The notes below the pieces were generated by a model, which was not told the DNA's origin, did not search any database, and saw only the letters and a list, made by a program, of their open reading frames with translations. DNA of 64,000 nt. Source: Punctularia strigosozonata HHB-11173 SS5 (taxonomy: Eukaryota; Basidiomycota; Agaricomycetes; Corticiales; Punctulariaceae). Below are positions 12,271-22,569 of this stretch, one piece after another (position 1 is the stretch's first letter; every line of letters starts with the position of its first letter). The position numbers and the translations under genes are program-made. Location: contig NW_006767433.1 in the NCBI RefSeq assembly GCF_000264995.1, forward strand, positions 4,384,967 through 4,448,966, read 5' to 3'.

Positions 12271-13384
12271 TCAATCGTTGCTTTGGGCCAACAGGTCTTC
12301 CCAAGCGGGCAGCTTGAACATCGCTGGTAGCTTCGCCCATATCTCCTGCCTAGTACTTTCGTATTTCTCCTTTGCCACAGTCCTGCACTGGTCGCACAGG
12401 CGTCGATCCCAGCGTTCCCACCATGGGTCCAATGCGCCGAGGTTGGAGAAGCCACCCCACAGCGCCCTGTAGATCGCAAACCGGCCCTCGTGGCATTTTT
12501 GCGTCGTCCCGCACCCGGCCTTGGGCTCGTCGCTCTCGAGCCATTCCACGAAATCGCTGGCTGCGCACGCACGGGAGATGTCCTCCTTGCCCACGACGAT
12601 ACGCGCGCGAAGGTCGCGGTCGTTCAGAAGTACAAGGCCGGCGTCATATTGGCGCCCATACATGATATCCGCGACGGGGCGAAGGGAACAGGCGTACAGC
12701 GCGGCGGGAAGGGCTATGGAGATGTCATGGCGCCACAGGAGGTCGGTGGCTAACTGGGTGACTCCGTCTTCGTCCTCGATTAAGGACCAGCCATCGTATG
12801 CCTTATCCCATGCAGCGAGGGAGCAAGGGAGTTCATGTCGGAGGCGCGACTGCGAGCGGGTCGGGCGTAAGATGATGGCAACAGGTAGAAGAAAGGATAC
12901 CCACTTCAGCTTCTTCTTGCAGCTGCTTGATGCCGTACTTTTTGCCGAAATCAAGGAGTGCAGCCACAACGGAGATGCGCATAGGACGACCGTGATCATA
13001 GTAGCTGCAACGCCCGGGTGAGCACGATACCCTGTAACACAGCTAGGGTGGCGAACCTTCGTTGCCCGTACAAGGCTTTCAAAGCATGCTCAGTACTCTC
13101 CTCGGCGTCATGAATCGTGACAACTGGGCATCCTTCCTCGACCGGCGCATCCGAGGGTGTGGCGAGCAGGAAGAGGTCGCGAAAGACGTGCGAGTGCTTG
13201 CTGAGGATAGACTTGTGCACGCGAAACCGTAGGTTCTCCGCTTGCAGGACGACGTTTCCGTCCAGGTACCTGAGAAGGATACATGACGAACGAGCCAGCT
13301 AGTGGTACCCGATCCTTACCAAACGTCGAGGCTGTTTGCAACTACTGGGGGATGACGCTCGGACTTATAGCGTAGAGTGGCCAT
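12271..13384 (-). CDS. BTB/POZ domain protein, copy 1
   Basis: Starts MATLRYKSERHPPVV. Exon 1 ends inside the Trp codon of DVW|YLDGN, and the BTB fold follows (LQAENLRFRVHKSILSKHSH, VFRDLFLLA, then ALKALYGQR). After a second intron come SYYDHGRPMRISVVAALLDF and a helical C-terminal region ending LLAQSND. BTB domains dimerise and often recruit cullin-3 ligases or act in transcription. The C-terminal region carries paired cysteines (AGCGTTQKC and LCDQC) shared with the neighbouring copy at 13922-15021. The two genes run head to tail on the minus strand with the same first-intron position. No specific function can be assigned. Confidence 0.82.
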
Positions 13385-13921
13385 GACCACGACAGTGCGA
13401 TGGACCGCAGATAACTTGTTGGGGTCTTCAAAGAGCGCCCATTCACGTCGGTGATGGTCCCTGCGTCAAACTGGGAATCGAAGGTAGCGCTCATCATAGC
13501 TTTGAGGTGTAAGTGGAAAGGAGCGACAGTGATCATCACGAATCTGCCCGCCTTGGGAGCATTCCCCAAGCTTCGCACATAGACTCGGTGACCAGGAAAC
13601 AACGCACGGGAAGGATTGATGATCGACGAAGACAGATGGCAATGCGAACAATAATGATCGAACTCGTGCAGAATCGTACACAATTCAATGTATTGGTAGA
13701 TGACAATCTATTTACGTAACCAGGTTATCTGTGCTTTCTTACTATTAGATGGCTCCTACTTACACGCACCGCGCACATATTAACGGCGTTCATATGTCCT
13801 TTCAGACTGGCATAGAAGGAGACTTGTAGTTTTACGATCTTCCTAAGCCCGGCCTAAGGAAGCTGTAGTTTTTAGGAAGATCTGCACCTTACATACGTCG
13901 GGCACATTCAGATGACCCTCA
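13385..13921. other. Intergenic stretch between tandem BTB genes
   Basis: About 540 bases separating two duplicated BTB genes. Open frames here are not supported by any family. It should hold the promoter of the left gene and the 3' UTR of the right one. Confidence 0.5.
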
Positions 13922-15021
13922 TCAATCGTCCTCGGGAAGCTTGAATATCTCCGGCAGCTTCGCCCATATCTCCTGCCTCCCGTGTTCGTACTTGTCCTGC
14001 GCCACTTCCACGCACCGAGCGCACAAGCGTCGGTCCCAGTCCTCCGACCACGGATCCAACGCGGTGTGCACGGAGAAGTCGTCCCAGATCGCCCTGTAGA
14101 TCGCAAACCGACCCTTGAGGCAGGACGACTTCGTCGCGCATCCAGCGTGAGGCGAGTCGCTTTCCAACCATTTGGAGAATTGGCTGGCGCTCCACGCGCG
14201 AGAAATTTGATCTTTGCCTACGACGATGCGCGCGCGAAGGTCCGGATCGCTCAAGAGGACGAGCTTGGAGTCGTACCGGCGGCCGTCCATTATTTCTACG
14301 ACAGGGCGGAGGGAGCAGGCGTACATCGCTATTGGGAGGGCGAGGGAGACGTTGTGCCGCCAGATGAGATTAGTGGCTAGCTCGACGATCCCATCCTGTT
14401 CCTTGATCACGGACCAGCTTTCGCTTGCCTTGTTCCATCCATCGAGTGTGGACGGGAACTCCAGACAAAGTCGCGACTGCGAGGAGGGCTAAACCTGGAT
14501 CGGCACAAAGTAGAAGGAAAGTGGGCGCACTTCGGCTTCTTCCAGGAGAGGCTCGATGTCGTATTTCTCGCCGAACTCGAGGAGTGCAGCTACGGCGCAT
14601 ATATTCATCGGACAGTCATGATCATAGTAACTGCAAGCTTCGCGGTGAGTATATGCTAGGATAATGATTGTCTACGACGACAAGAAGACCTTCGTTGCCC
14701 ATACAAGGCCTTCAGTGCATGCTCTGTGCTCTCTTTGCCATCGTGAATCACGAGGATCGAACATCCTTCCATGACTGGGGCCCCTTTGGGTACGGCGAGC
14801 GAGAAGAGATCTCGGAAGACGTGCGAGTGTTTGCTGAGGATCGATTTGTGAACGCGGAACCTGAGATTCTCCGCCTGAAGGATGATGGTTCCGTCCGGAT
14901 ACCTATAGCTAACATCGGTATATAGTCGACAAAGATGCAAGTGAACGTATACTACTCACCAAACGTCGACGCTGTCCGTCACGACCGGATCACGCTCGTA
15001 CTGGGTGCAAGAAGTGGGCAT
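13922..15021 (-). CDS. BTB/POZ domain protein, copy 2
   Basis: Tandem duplicate of the gene to its left. Start MPTSCTQYERDPVVTDSVDVW, with the first intron again inside the Trp codon, then YPDGTIILQAENLRFRVHKS and SILSKHSHVFRDLFSLAV. The C-terminal half (LATNLIWRHNVSLALPIAMY, YACSLRPVVEIMDGRRYDS, AGCATKSSC, RLCARC, EIWAKLPEIFKLPEDD) parallels copy 1 almost residue for residue. Long identical words such as ENLRFRVHKSILSKHSHVF suggest a fairly recent duplication or gene conversion. Function unknown beyond BTB-mediated assembly. Confidence 0.82.
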
Positions 15022-15339
15022 GACGGTGTGTTGATCGCAAGAGACAAGCCAGGCTCTCCAGGAAGCCTCCATCGACGGTATGACGTGATAGCTGGACGTG
15101 CCGAAACCTAAGCCAGTGCTCGCCATAGCTTGGAGAAGTGGACAGGAGTCGAGGGTAACATCGCCCTTGGTTCAGCACCTTCCGGCCTTTCTCCCGAGCT
15201 TCGACCTTCGCCTCGACGCCTCGACGTCCAGGTAAAACATATGGGGATAATTCACGAGGTTGGATAGTAACGCGACAACACCTGAGCCGTATGGTACTGC
15301 TTGCAATCCATTGTAAAGCACAATCTGTAGGATGACAAT
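15022..15339. other. Intergenic stretch
   Basis: Between the start of BTB copy 2 and the stop of the WW protein, both on the minus strand. Nothing recognisable beyond presumed promoter and 3' UTR sequence. Confidence 0.5.
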
Positions 15340-16229
15340 CTATGTGCGCAACCAAGCTGTCTTTGCTATCTTCTTTAACCTCTTCTGTTCCTTAAACCTC
15401 TCCTGCGGTAAACAAATACGTGAGCAAACCGACGGCGAGTATCCAACCAGGATAACAAACGAACCAGATCCTTCTTCGTAGGCCGCTTCCTTTTCTTCCC
15501 GGCCTCCTCCTCCTCCTCCTGCTTCCGCCGCTCTACATCCTTCTCCCACTGGTTGACGTCAAAGTAGAACTCGCTCATACGCTTCGCGCGCTCGTACTCG
15601 CTCAGGTGCGTCGGGTCGCGCGCGTGCGTCTTGGCGAACGCGCCCGTGCGTGCATTGAACTTGGCCTGGAATGCATACGCGCCTGAAGACCCACCGGGGC
15701 CAGCGAGCAGCGATGGATCGAGGTGGGCGAGCGAGGGGTCGATGCCCTGCGCGAGAGCGGCCGCTTGCAGGGCGTCGTACATGGAGGTGGAGGTGGAAGC
15801 AGGCGTCGAGCTGCCCTCGCCTTTATCTTCCGCGTTAGTGTCAGGTGCTGATGTCGAGGTGGACGTCGAGGCGGAGGGCTCGAGCGGGTTCGTCCAGGTC
15901 GTCTCTTGGGTGACGGCGTTGTAGAAGTAGTAGGCGTTGTACTGTGGGGCCCAGACGGCCTGCCACGTCCCAGGATCGGGTGCAGGAGTCGCGCTCGAGG
16001 AAGATGGCTCTACCGAGTCATTCTTCTGGGTGGATGCCTCCTCTCGGTCGTTGGTCGCGTCCTTGTCGGCGTCGGGGGGAGAACCAGAGCCGGAGCCAGA
16101 GTCAGCGTCAGAACCACCTTTCTCCGGAGTGGCGGCGCTGGCCTCCTGGACCAATGTGGTGTCGGCGACGGCCTTGTCCCTGGGGTCGGTGGGGGAAGGC
16201 GAACTCGCTGGACTTTCGTTGTCGGCCAT
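15340..16229 (-). CDS. WW domain protein
   Basis: Start MADNESPASSPSPTDPRDKA. A low-complexity acidic/Ser-rich N-terminus leads to one WW domain (GTWQAVWAPQYNAYYFYNAV, then TQETTWTNPLEP) with both signature Trp and the Tyr-Tyr core. WW domains bind Pro-rich ligands. A Ser/Thr linker and a highly charged helical tail follow (RAKRMSEFYFDVNQWEKD and a Glu/Lys-rich run). One intron near the end joins KKDL to ERFKEQKRLKKIAKTAWLRT and stop at 15340. The tail suggests a nuclear RNA-processing protein, but this is inference. Confidence 0.85.
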
Positions 16230-16700
16230 GGTGGAGAGAGCGAACGCGATGGTGGGCGCTTGATGCAGCTCGTTTCCATCTCCGACGTGCCGATGGGCGC
16301 TTGTTTGCGACGCGGCTGCAGGCCACAGGCAGTCCGAAGCTAATATCAGCTGCAACCCAGCACCTCCTCCACCCCCTCGAGCTCTGTCGTAAACGCCCTT
16401 GAGTCCGGATCCATCAACGTGCGGCTGCCCTACTGGCTTCGGCACCGCAACGAGCGATCTGCCCGGATCCTGAGCGTGAACCTCAGGTGCTCGCCCCCGA
16501 ACGCCCGGATATCATCTCCTCTTCGCTGACGCACTCCCGCTCCTTGGCATCGATTTGCCTCACAAACCAGCCGTGCTAGATCTGTCTACCGATCTGAGGA
16601 ACCCGCAGACCCTTGACGGAGCCGACGTCTCCTGATCCGCACCTCATCGGCGAATCCCCCTGAACACCACACGCAAACGAGCATCCCCGGTCAACCGGTC
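16230..16700. promoter_or_regulatory. Divergent promoter region (WW protein / universal stress protein)
   Basis: The two genes start on opposite strands 470 bases apart. The region is rich in C on the plus strand next to the right-hand start. No TATA box seen. Confidence 0.45.
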
Positions 16701-17823
16701 ATGGCCGACACCCCTTCCTCCTCGCAATCTCCCCCCTTTCCTCCTTCGACGCACGGGCCACCCGTCCTTCCCCTGCGCTCGGCCCTCAAGCGTTCCACCT
16801 CCCGCCCAGACTCGGGTTCCATCCACTCGTACTCCGGCGGCGCCTCCACCCCATCCTTCGCCTCGCCCTCCTTCCGCCCCTTCGCCGGCCCGAACCTCGG
16901 CTCGACCCCGTCGCTCAACCTCCACCCGAGCTCGGCCGCGACCCCGCTCGGCTCGCCGATGCACCCCGCGACCCCGCTGCCCGTCGCGGCCGGGTACCAG
17001 CCCAAGGTCTCGTTCGACACGTTTGAGAACGATTCGGCGAGCATGTTCTCGTACACGCTCCAGGTGAAGAGCGACGGTTACGTCCGCGGACGGAATACGC
17101 GCGTTTACCTCTGCGCGGCGAGCAGCGACGCCAGCGGTAGCCAGGCCCTTGATTGGGCATTGGAGAACCTTGCACAGGATGGGGACGAGATCATCATCTT
17201 TCGCGGCATCGACCAGGACGATCTGGGTAAGGGCGTGTCCTGTTCAGGCGTAGTCCGTTGTATTCAATGCGGACTTCAGACAAGGATCACGAAGTTGTAC
17301 GCGAAGAAGCTCGTGAACTCCTGCGCCTAGTACAGGAGAAATGCGTGGAGTACGACCCTGACCGCAAGGTACGCGGCACAGACCGCGCGCACCTGTTTTT
17401 TCCCGACTGATCGTCTCCGTTTCGTTCCGGCAGTTATCCATTATAGTTGAATTCATCGCGGGCAAGATCACGGAGACCATCGACCGGCTTATCGCGCTCT
17501 ACCGCCCAGATTCGGTCGTAGTCGGTACCCGCGGCCAGCGCGGAATGATGCAAGCCTGGGGCGCCGCGTTCGGCGCGCCTGGCGTAGGCAGCGTATCCAA
17601 GTCCGTGTCTCTTGTCTCTTCTCCGACGCGTCGTTCCTGTCACTCAACGGGCCATCTATCCAGATACTGCCTCTCGCGTTCGCCGGTGCCCATCATCGTC
17701 GTGCGCCCGGAGAACAAGGTGCGCAAGGCGCAGGCAAAACGGCGCGCGAATCCGAAGCGCGGGACTCACTTTACCATCGACGAGCTCGCGGGCAAGGGAT
17801 CCCTGCGCGTCAAGGAGAAATGA
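16701..17823 (+). CDS. Universal stress protein (UspA-fold) family
   Basis: Start MADTPSSSQSPPFPPSTHGP begins a Pro/Ser-rich, probably disordered N-terminus of about 90 residues. The UspA fold starts at RNTRVYLCAASSDASGSQAL and DWALENLAQDGDEIIIFR. Introns near 17226, 17369, 17599 and their acceptors join LG to KDHEVVREEARELLRLVQEK, then LSIIVEFIAGKITETIDRLI, then the ATP-binding glycine motif in SVVVGTRGQRGMMQAWGAAF. The last exon gives YCLSRSPVPIIVVRPE. This G-x2-G-x9-G(S/T) arrangement marks the ATP-binding Usp subclass. The partner or stress is unknown. Confidence 0.87.
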
Positions 17824-19034
17824 ACGGAGATGCCGTGAGCCTTCAGCTACGTGGACGGGTGCTCCGTCGGCACCGTTCGGTTTTGTGGCGGATGTTGATG
17901 GTGCAAGTGAGATTGGCGGGCCTCGGTGCAACATGTACAGTACAAGACACGGATATCATATAGCGCAGTCCGCGGAGTGTAGACGATAACTGTACGGTTG
18001 TAAACTCCACGGGGATGGGGACTGGTCTGGTGGCGTACCTGACCGTCTTTTTTGTGCCTCACCAGGAATCTTAGGTGCTTACGTCGATGTGCCGTGGTCT
18101 TGGTGATCTTTGCCGCGAAGACCTTCGTCCGATGTTGCATGCCGTGCTGTTGCCGTGCTGCGCCAAGTATGTTCTGATTTGGAACAACTGCAAGTATTGC
18201 GAATCAGGGCAGTTCTTCCTCTCAAACACAAGACAGCATTGTTCACGAAGTGTCCGAGGTCCATGGAGGCGTCAGAACTTTTGTAAGTGAAGCACAGTTA
18301 GACATTCCGTTGATCGGGAGATTCAACGAATTCAAAAGATGGAACACGGACGATTGCCGCGCAATATTGTTGGTGGTCTCACCGAATGAACTCGAAAGAC
18401 ACGTATATGGAACGCGCTCATTCAAAGCGCATATACTCATATCTATGCACACGCAGGCACCGAGACCTCCGGATCCGCTCAATTTGAGCATGTAGTCAAA
18501 TCCATCCACCGCATCCGACGACCAGGAGTATGTTACTCTCGAGGGGGTTGGCGCCGGCGCCCAGGTACATGGCGGTGCAAATGAAGAAGATAGGAGCAGC
18601 ACGCGGACGGGGACAAGCAGGACAAGCAGCTGTTACCACCTGGGCCCAGCAGCATCCTCGGATCACCAGTGACCACTAGCCTGCCTCTCAGACGGGCCTC
18701 TAAGGGCGCGGGCGAGCGGAACAGGGGTCCGGAGGAAGCCAGGTGGCGGTGCAGGGGAAGATCGAGATTAGATCTTTCTTTGCCCCTGCAGCGCTCACTG
18801 GCCGCCATACCGCGACTGTTACGGCTTCGCCGCTACTCCTATCAAGTAGCGGGGAAACCGTTATAGTCGCAGCATCCGGCTTGGATGTTTAGCCACTACC
18901 ACCTCCGTGCACAGGAGCTCGATGACGGACCCACCCCCTCCCGAACCACCGCCTCATAAAGCAGATGGCCAACAAAGAATCTGGCAATCAGACCGTATAT
19001 CCACCCCCTTCCCTTCACCCCGACCAACGCCAAC
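17824..19034. other. Intergenic stretch, no gene recognised
   Basis: About 1.2 kb with only short frames. One minus-strand frame (18243-18602) is open for 119 residues but shows no domain. The stretch probably holds a 3' UTR and the promoter of the third BTB gene. Confidence 0.45.
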
Positions 19035-20180
19035 ATGCCGCATACTCCTGCTGTCAGCTTGAAGCGCGGACGATCCATGAGCCCAAGCGTACTCCCCGAG
19101 ACTGTCGTATGTTATGTCGTTACTTCATGCACATTAGCTCTCGCTTACGTTCTGGCGCAGGTGCCGTTGAAGCGTCGACGCCACTCCACCGTCCCGCTAG
19201 AGTCAAGGGTCGAACCTGCCGACGTCTTTCGACGCTCTGACGAATTTTGGCTCGACGATGGAAATATTCTGCTCCAAGCAGAAGATCTGCGCTTCAAGGT
19301 CCATCGCTCCGTGATCATGATGCACTCGAGTTTCCTCAAGAACGCCATCGTCCGCCTGAAAATCAAGCCCAATGACCCTCGGCCTATTCGTCTCGAGCGA
19401 ACGGCAAAAGAGGTCGAACACATGATCCGAGCGATATACTGCACCGGCAGGTAAGCTCGCCATCTCGCCCTGCAAAGACAGTTATTCACGGAACCCCACA
19501 GTTACTTCAATCGTCGGCAACCGATGACGGTGGAGGCGCTCTCGGCCCTCCTCCGCACGGGTACCGCATACGATATACCTGTTCTGCACCGCGAAGCCGT
19601 CCAGCGCTTGCAGCTCAGCTTCCCCTCCCACCTCGCCGGCTTCGATCGCGCGCTCGCCGAAAAGACGGCGTCCACTCTCATCGTCCCGTATAGGGGCTTC
19701 TTCTTCGACCTCATCAACCTCGCGCATGAGGCAAAGGTTCCGTCCGTACTCCCCGCGCTCTACTATCTCGGCTGCAAGAAGCTGAACGGCCTCCTATACG
19801 GTTACCCACGCCCAGACGGCACCGTCGCCCGCCTCCTCCCTGCGCTACTCCCAGCCGCGATCGCGGGCCGTGCTGCGTTTCTCCGGACGCAGGCGGCACG
19901 TTCCTTCACATGGCTCTTTGACACCTACGACGACATCCCGGACTGCGTCGAGGACTTTTGCGCCGACTCCCGTCGGGAGGTGCTAAGACGCATCTTGCCC
20001 GCGATTCCAGACACAGTAATGGGACTCTCGCGTTGGGTGATGCCACCTGCCCCACTCTGCGACGAATGTGTCAGGCGGGCGAAGGAAGTGCATGAAGGCG
20101 AACGTCAAAAACTGTGGGAGCAGCTACCCACTCTTCTTGGTATGGCGCCCTGGGATCGACTGAGGGAACAGGAAAATTGA
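19035..20180 (+). CDS. BTB/POZ domain protein, copy 3 (diverged)
   Basis: Start MPHTPAVSLKRGRSMSPSVL. A 54-base GT..AG intron (about 19108-19161) is a multiple of three, so it is open either way; splicing gives ETVVPLKRRRHSTVPLE. The BTB domain reads FWLDDGNILLQAEDLRFKVH and RSVIMMHSSFLKNAI. A second intron (19451-19501) splits the Ser codon of GSYFNRRQP. The C-terminal domain parallels the two minus-strand copies (LYGYPRPDGTVARLLPALLP, PLCDECVRRAKEVHEGERQK, LWEQLPTLLGM), including the C-x2-C. It is the oldest member of this local family by sequence. Function unknown. Confidence 0.83.
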
Positions 20181-20241
20181 TTCAAAAAATGGTGTTCAAC
20201 TCACGACGCCTAGCAAAAATGACTTGCTCTCGATAATCTGC

Positions 20242-20301
20242 TGTACTCTTCTATCGTTGTAAATCGGGTATTGTACTCTGCTATCGCTGTAAACCTGGTA
20301 T
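20242..20301. repeat. Two tandem 30-base repeats
   Basis: Units begin at 20242 and 20272 and read TGTACTCTTCTATCGTTGTA and TGTACTCTGCTATCGCTGTA at their 5' ends, with four mismatches over 30 bases. A decayed partial unit follows. They lie in the short convergent gap between BTB copy 3 and Nop53. Confidence 0.75.
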
Positions 20302-20447
20302 TATTGTAGATCGGTTATTATTAATCTCGCTCGTAACCTTATCTCGCAATTCACCCTTATCAAAATATTTCGATTGATGCAAGCGGCATGTCCGCGAAAG
20401 CCGGTTACACATATGGGGCAGGTAAAAAATCGGAGGAAATGGTGAAT

Positions 20448-22160
20448 CTAATTTTCCCGGTCGAATCGTTTATATGGATGCTTCTCGTACTCCTTGGTCT
20501 TCGCCACACGTTTCTTTCCGCTGCGCGTACAGAGTATGTCAGATCATCCGTCATAATGATACAGTCTGCGAACGTACTTTTGTTGCGCGGTGGGCTCTAC
20601 TAGCCCGCGATGCTGGAGGCTGAGGAAGCGGTCGCGGAAGAGATTTCCCTCCGGCTGGTAGGACGAAAGAGGTGGTCAGTGACGGGAAATCGGAATAGCC
20701 AGGGATAAATGGACCTTGAGCGCCCTGAAGCTCTCGCTGAGTTCTTCCCCGAGCTGCACTTCCACCTCGCCTTCTCTCACGACGTGCTTGCCGACTTTGT
20801 GTCCCGCGAGTCCACGCCTTAACCTCTCTTGCCTCGCCTTCTCTCTCTGCTCGCGTGCTTGCTGGCTCGCAGAGCGTGTGCTGTCAACGGATGCTCTTAA
20901 GGACCGCGCCATAGTGATCGACGCAAGGAGCCGCTTCTTCGCTGTCTTCTCTGCGAGAGCACGTTTCTAAAGGGGAAAAGTCGATTTTGCATTGTGATAC
21001 GGTTCAGGATGTACATACCTCTTCGCGCAACTTGGCAGCCCTCGCCCGGTCTTTCTTAGTCTTCCTTGCGGGCACTTTCTTCGGCGCCGGAACCTCTGTA
21101 GTGTCCTCCTCGCTCTGATCGTCGTTCGCCTCCACGTCTTCCACCGTCATACCAGCCGGAACACCTTCCTGCACCTCCGCATTAAGGTTCCGGATCTTTT
21201 GTAGCCGCGCGTTCCACTCTTCGTTCTTCTGCGCCTCTTGCTGCCGACGCTCCTCGATTTCGTGCGCTTTTCGGAGCAGCTCTTGGTGCGCGGTAAGTGC
21301 AGGGTTGTATGACACCCCTTGGTGAGGCTCCGCAATGGCTGGCAGCTCTATAACACGTCTCGGATGAGTGTGCACGGTCGGGGGAGGCGCCTGAAGACGG
21401 GTTCAGCTGATTACACTAACGAACGCAAGGTATATACCTTCGGTTTGGCATTCGAGGATGGACGAGGGATTTCCTCCTCAACATCGTTCGACTCCTCCTT
21501 CGTCTCCCAGACGTTGTACCCTCCGCTGTTCTTCACTGCCTCGCTGACATCTATCGTCGCGCTTCCCGCCCCAAGCTCGGTAGGGTCGACATAGCTGTTC
21601 AGGGGACCCTTCCGTAACTTCTTCGCTGTCCTAAGTAACCTCGCCTTCTCTTCATGGCTAAGCTTCCTCTTCTTGCTGTCTGACGGCGTAGTAAAAGTGC
21701 GCGAGGTGACTGCCGGGACGGCGGATCGTTGAGCAAGGAGTTGGGCCGACATAAGAGCCTTTGTTGAGAACCGTGGCAGGGCCTTGCGCACTAGAGCCCA
21801 TAACCTGTCAGACTAGGATACTGCAGAAAACGAAAACCTCTACCTGCGTCGTCTCCCTTCACGTCTACTTGGAAAAGCTCCTGATTGGTCTTCGACTGTA
21901 AAGTGGACCTGTCGCGGGTACATCAAGCGCACAGCGCCAACATATCATTTTTCGGCCTACCCTGTTATCCTCTCCTCGGCGCGTAAACCCTCTAGTGCCT
22001 CTTCCACATCTTGTAGATCGACATTTTTCCTCCAAGCACGTTTTCCTTTGCGACTTCCTTGCGTATGCTGCGACGGAGCACCAAGTGAAGAGCTCAACGT
22101 CTTCGGTTTCGTGATGGTTCTCGTAGCACGCTCTGTTTTAGCACTCGCAGTTTTGGCCAT
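20448..22160 (-). CDS. Ribosome biogenesis protein Nop53 (GLTSCR2 / PICT1 family)
   Basis: 60S-subunit assembly factor of the nucleolus, known to bring the exosome helicase Mtr4 to pre-rRNA. The chosen ATG (22160) gives MAKTASAKTERATRTITKPK; an upstream in-frame ATG at 22223 is possible. Family blocks follow: SRKGKRAWRKNVDLQDVEEA, LEGLRAEER, then ELFQVDVKGD, KKRKLSHEEKARLLRTAKKL, SYVDPTELGAG and YNVWETKEE. The middle is a charged coiled coil. The end, across two introns, reads LKPEGNLFRDRFLSLQHRGL, VEPTAQQNGKKRVAKTKEYE, KHPYKRFDREN, matching the conserved tail. An AIM-like motif for Mtr4 was not searched for exhaustively. Confidence 0.9.
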
Positions 22161-22569
22161 AGTCGATATGAAGACGGTCCGGGCGTCGAGGCGAGAAATG
22201 GGGAGAGCACAGCCACTCATCACACCTTCAGCAATTTCAAGACTCCGCGAAGCTCGCGCCCGCAGTTGGATCTCGAGAGTTCACTGATTATTCCTTACAA
22301 CCGTATCTGAAGCGCCTACAACCTGATTGCGTGTGTTCGAGGCTAAGTTATCAAAAGAAGTAATGACCCCTCAATTTAATGGGCCTCACGCATATCATCC
22401 CACAAGACGGAGCTTGCAGAGCACCTGATGTGCACAGACTTCGCATCCAAAGTCAATGTACACGCCCCATGTAGTCCCCATGTAGTACTTATCATTGATA
22501 ATTGTTAGGTGTCATAGCTCGAGTCGTTCCATTGCACGGTATATAGATGACTGGGATATGAACACACAT
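22161..22569. other. Intergenic stretch
   Basis: Between Nop53 start and the 3' end of the methyltransferase gene. A short direct repeat CCCATGTAGT occurs twice near 22470. Nothing else recognisable. Confidence 0.45.

Noticed and set aside
15631-16402. Several long plus-strand frames across the WW protein gene
   Set aside because: They are shadows of its low-complexity Ser/Thr/Pro coding sequence.
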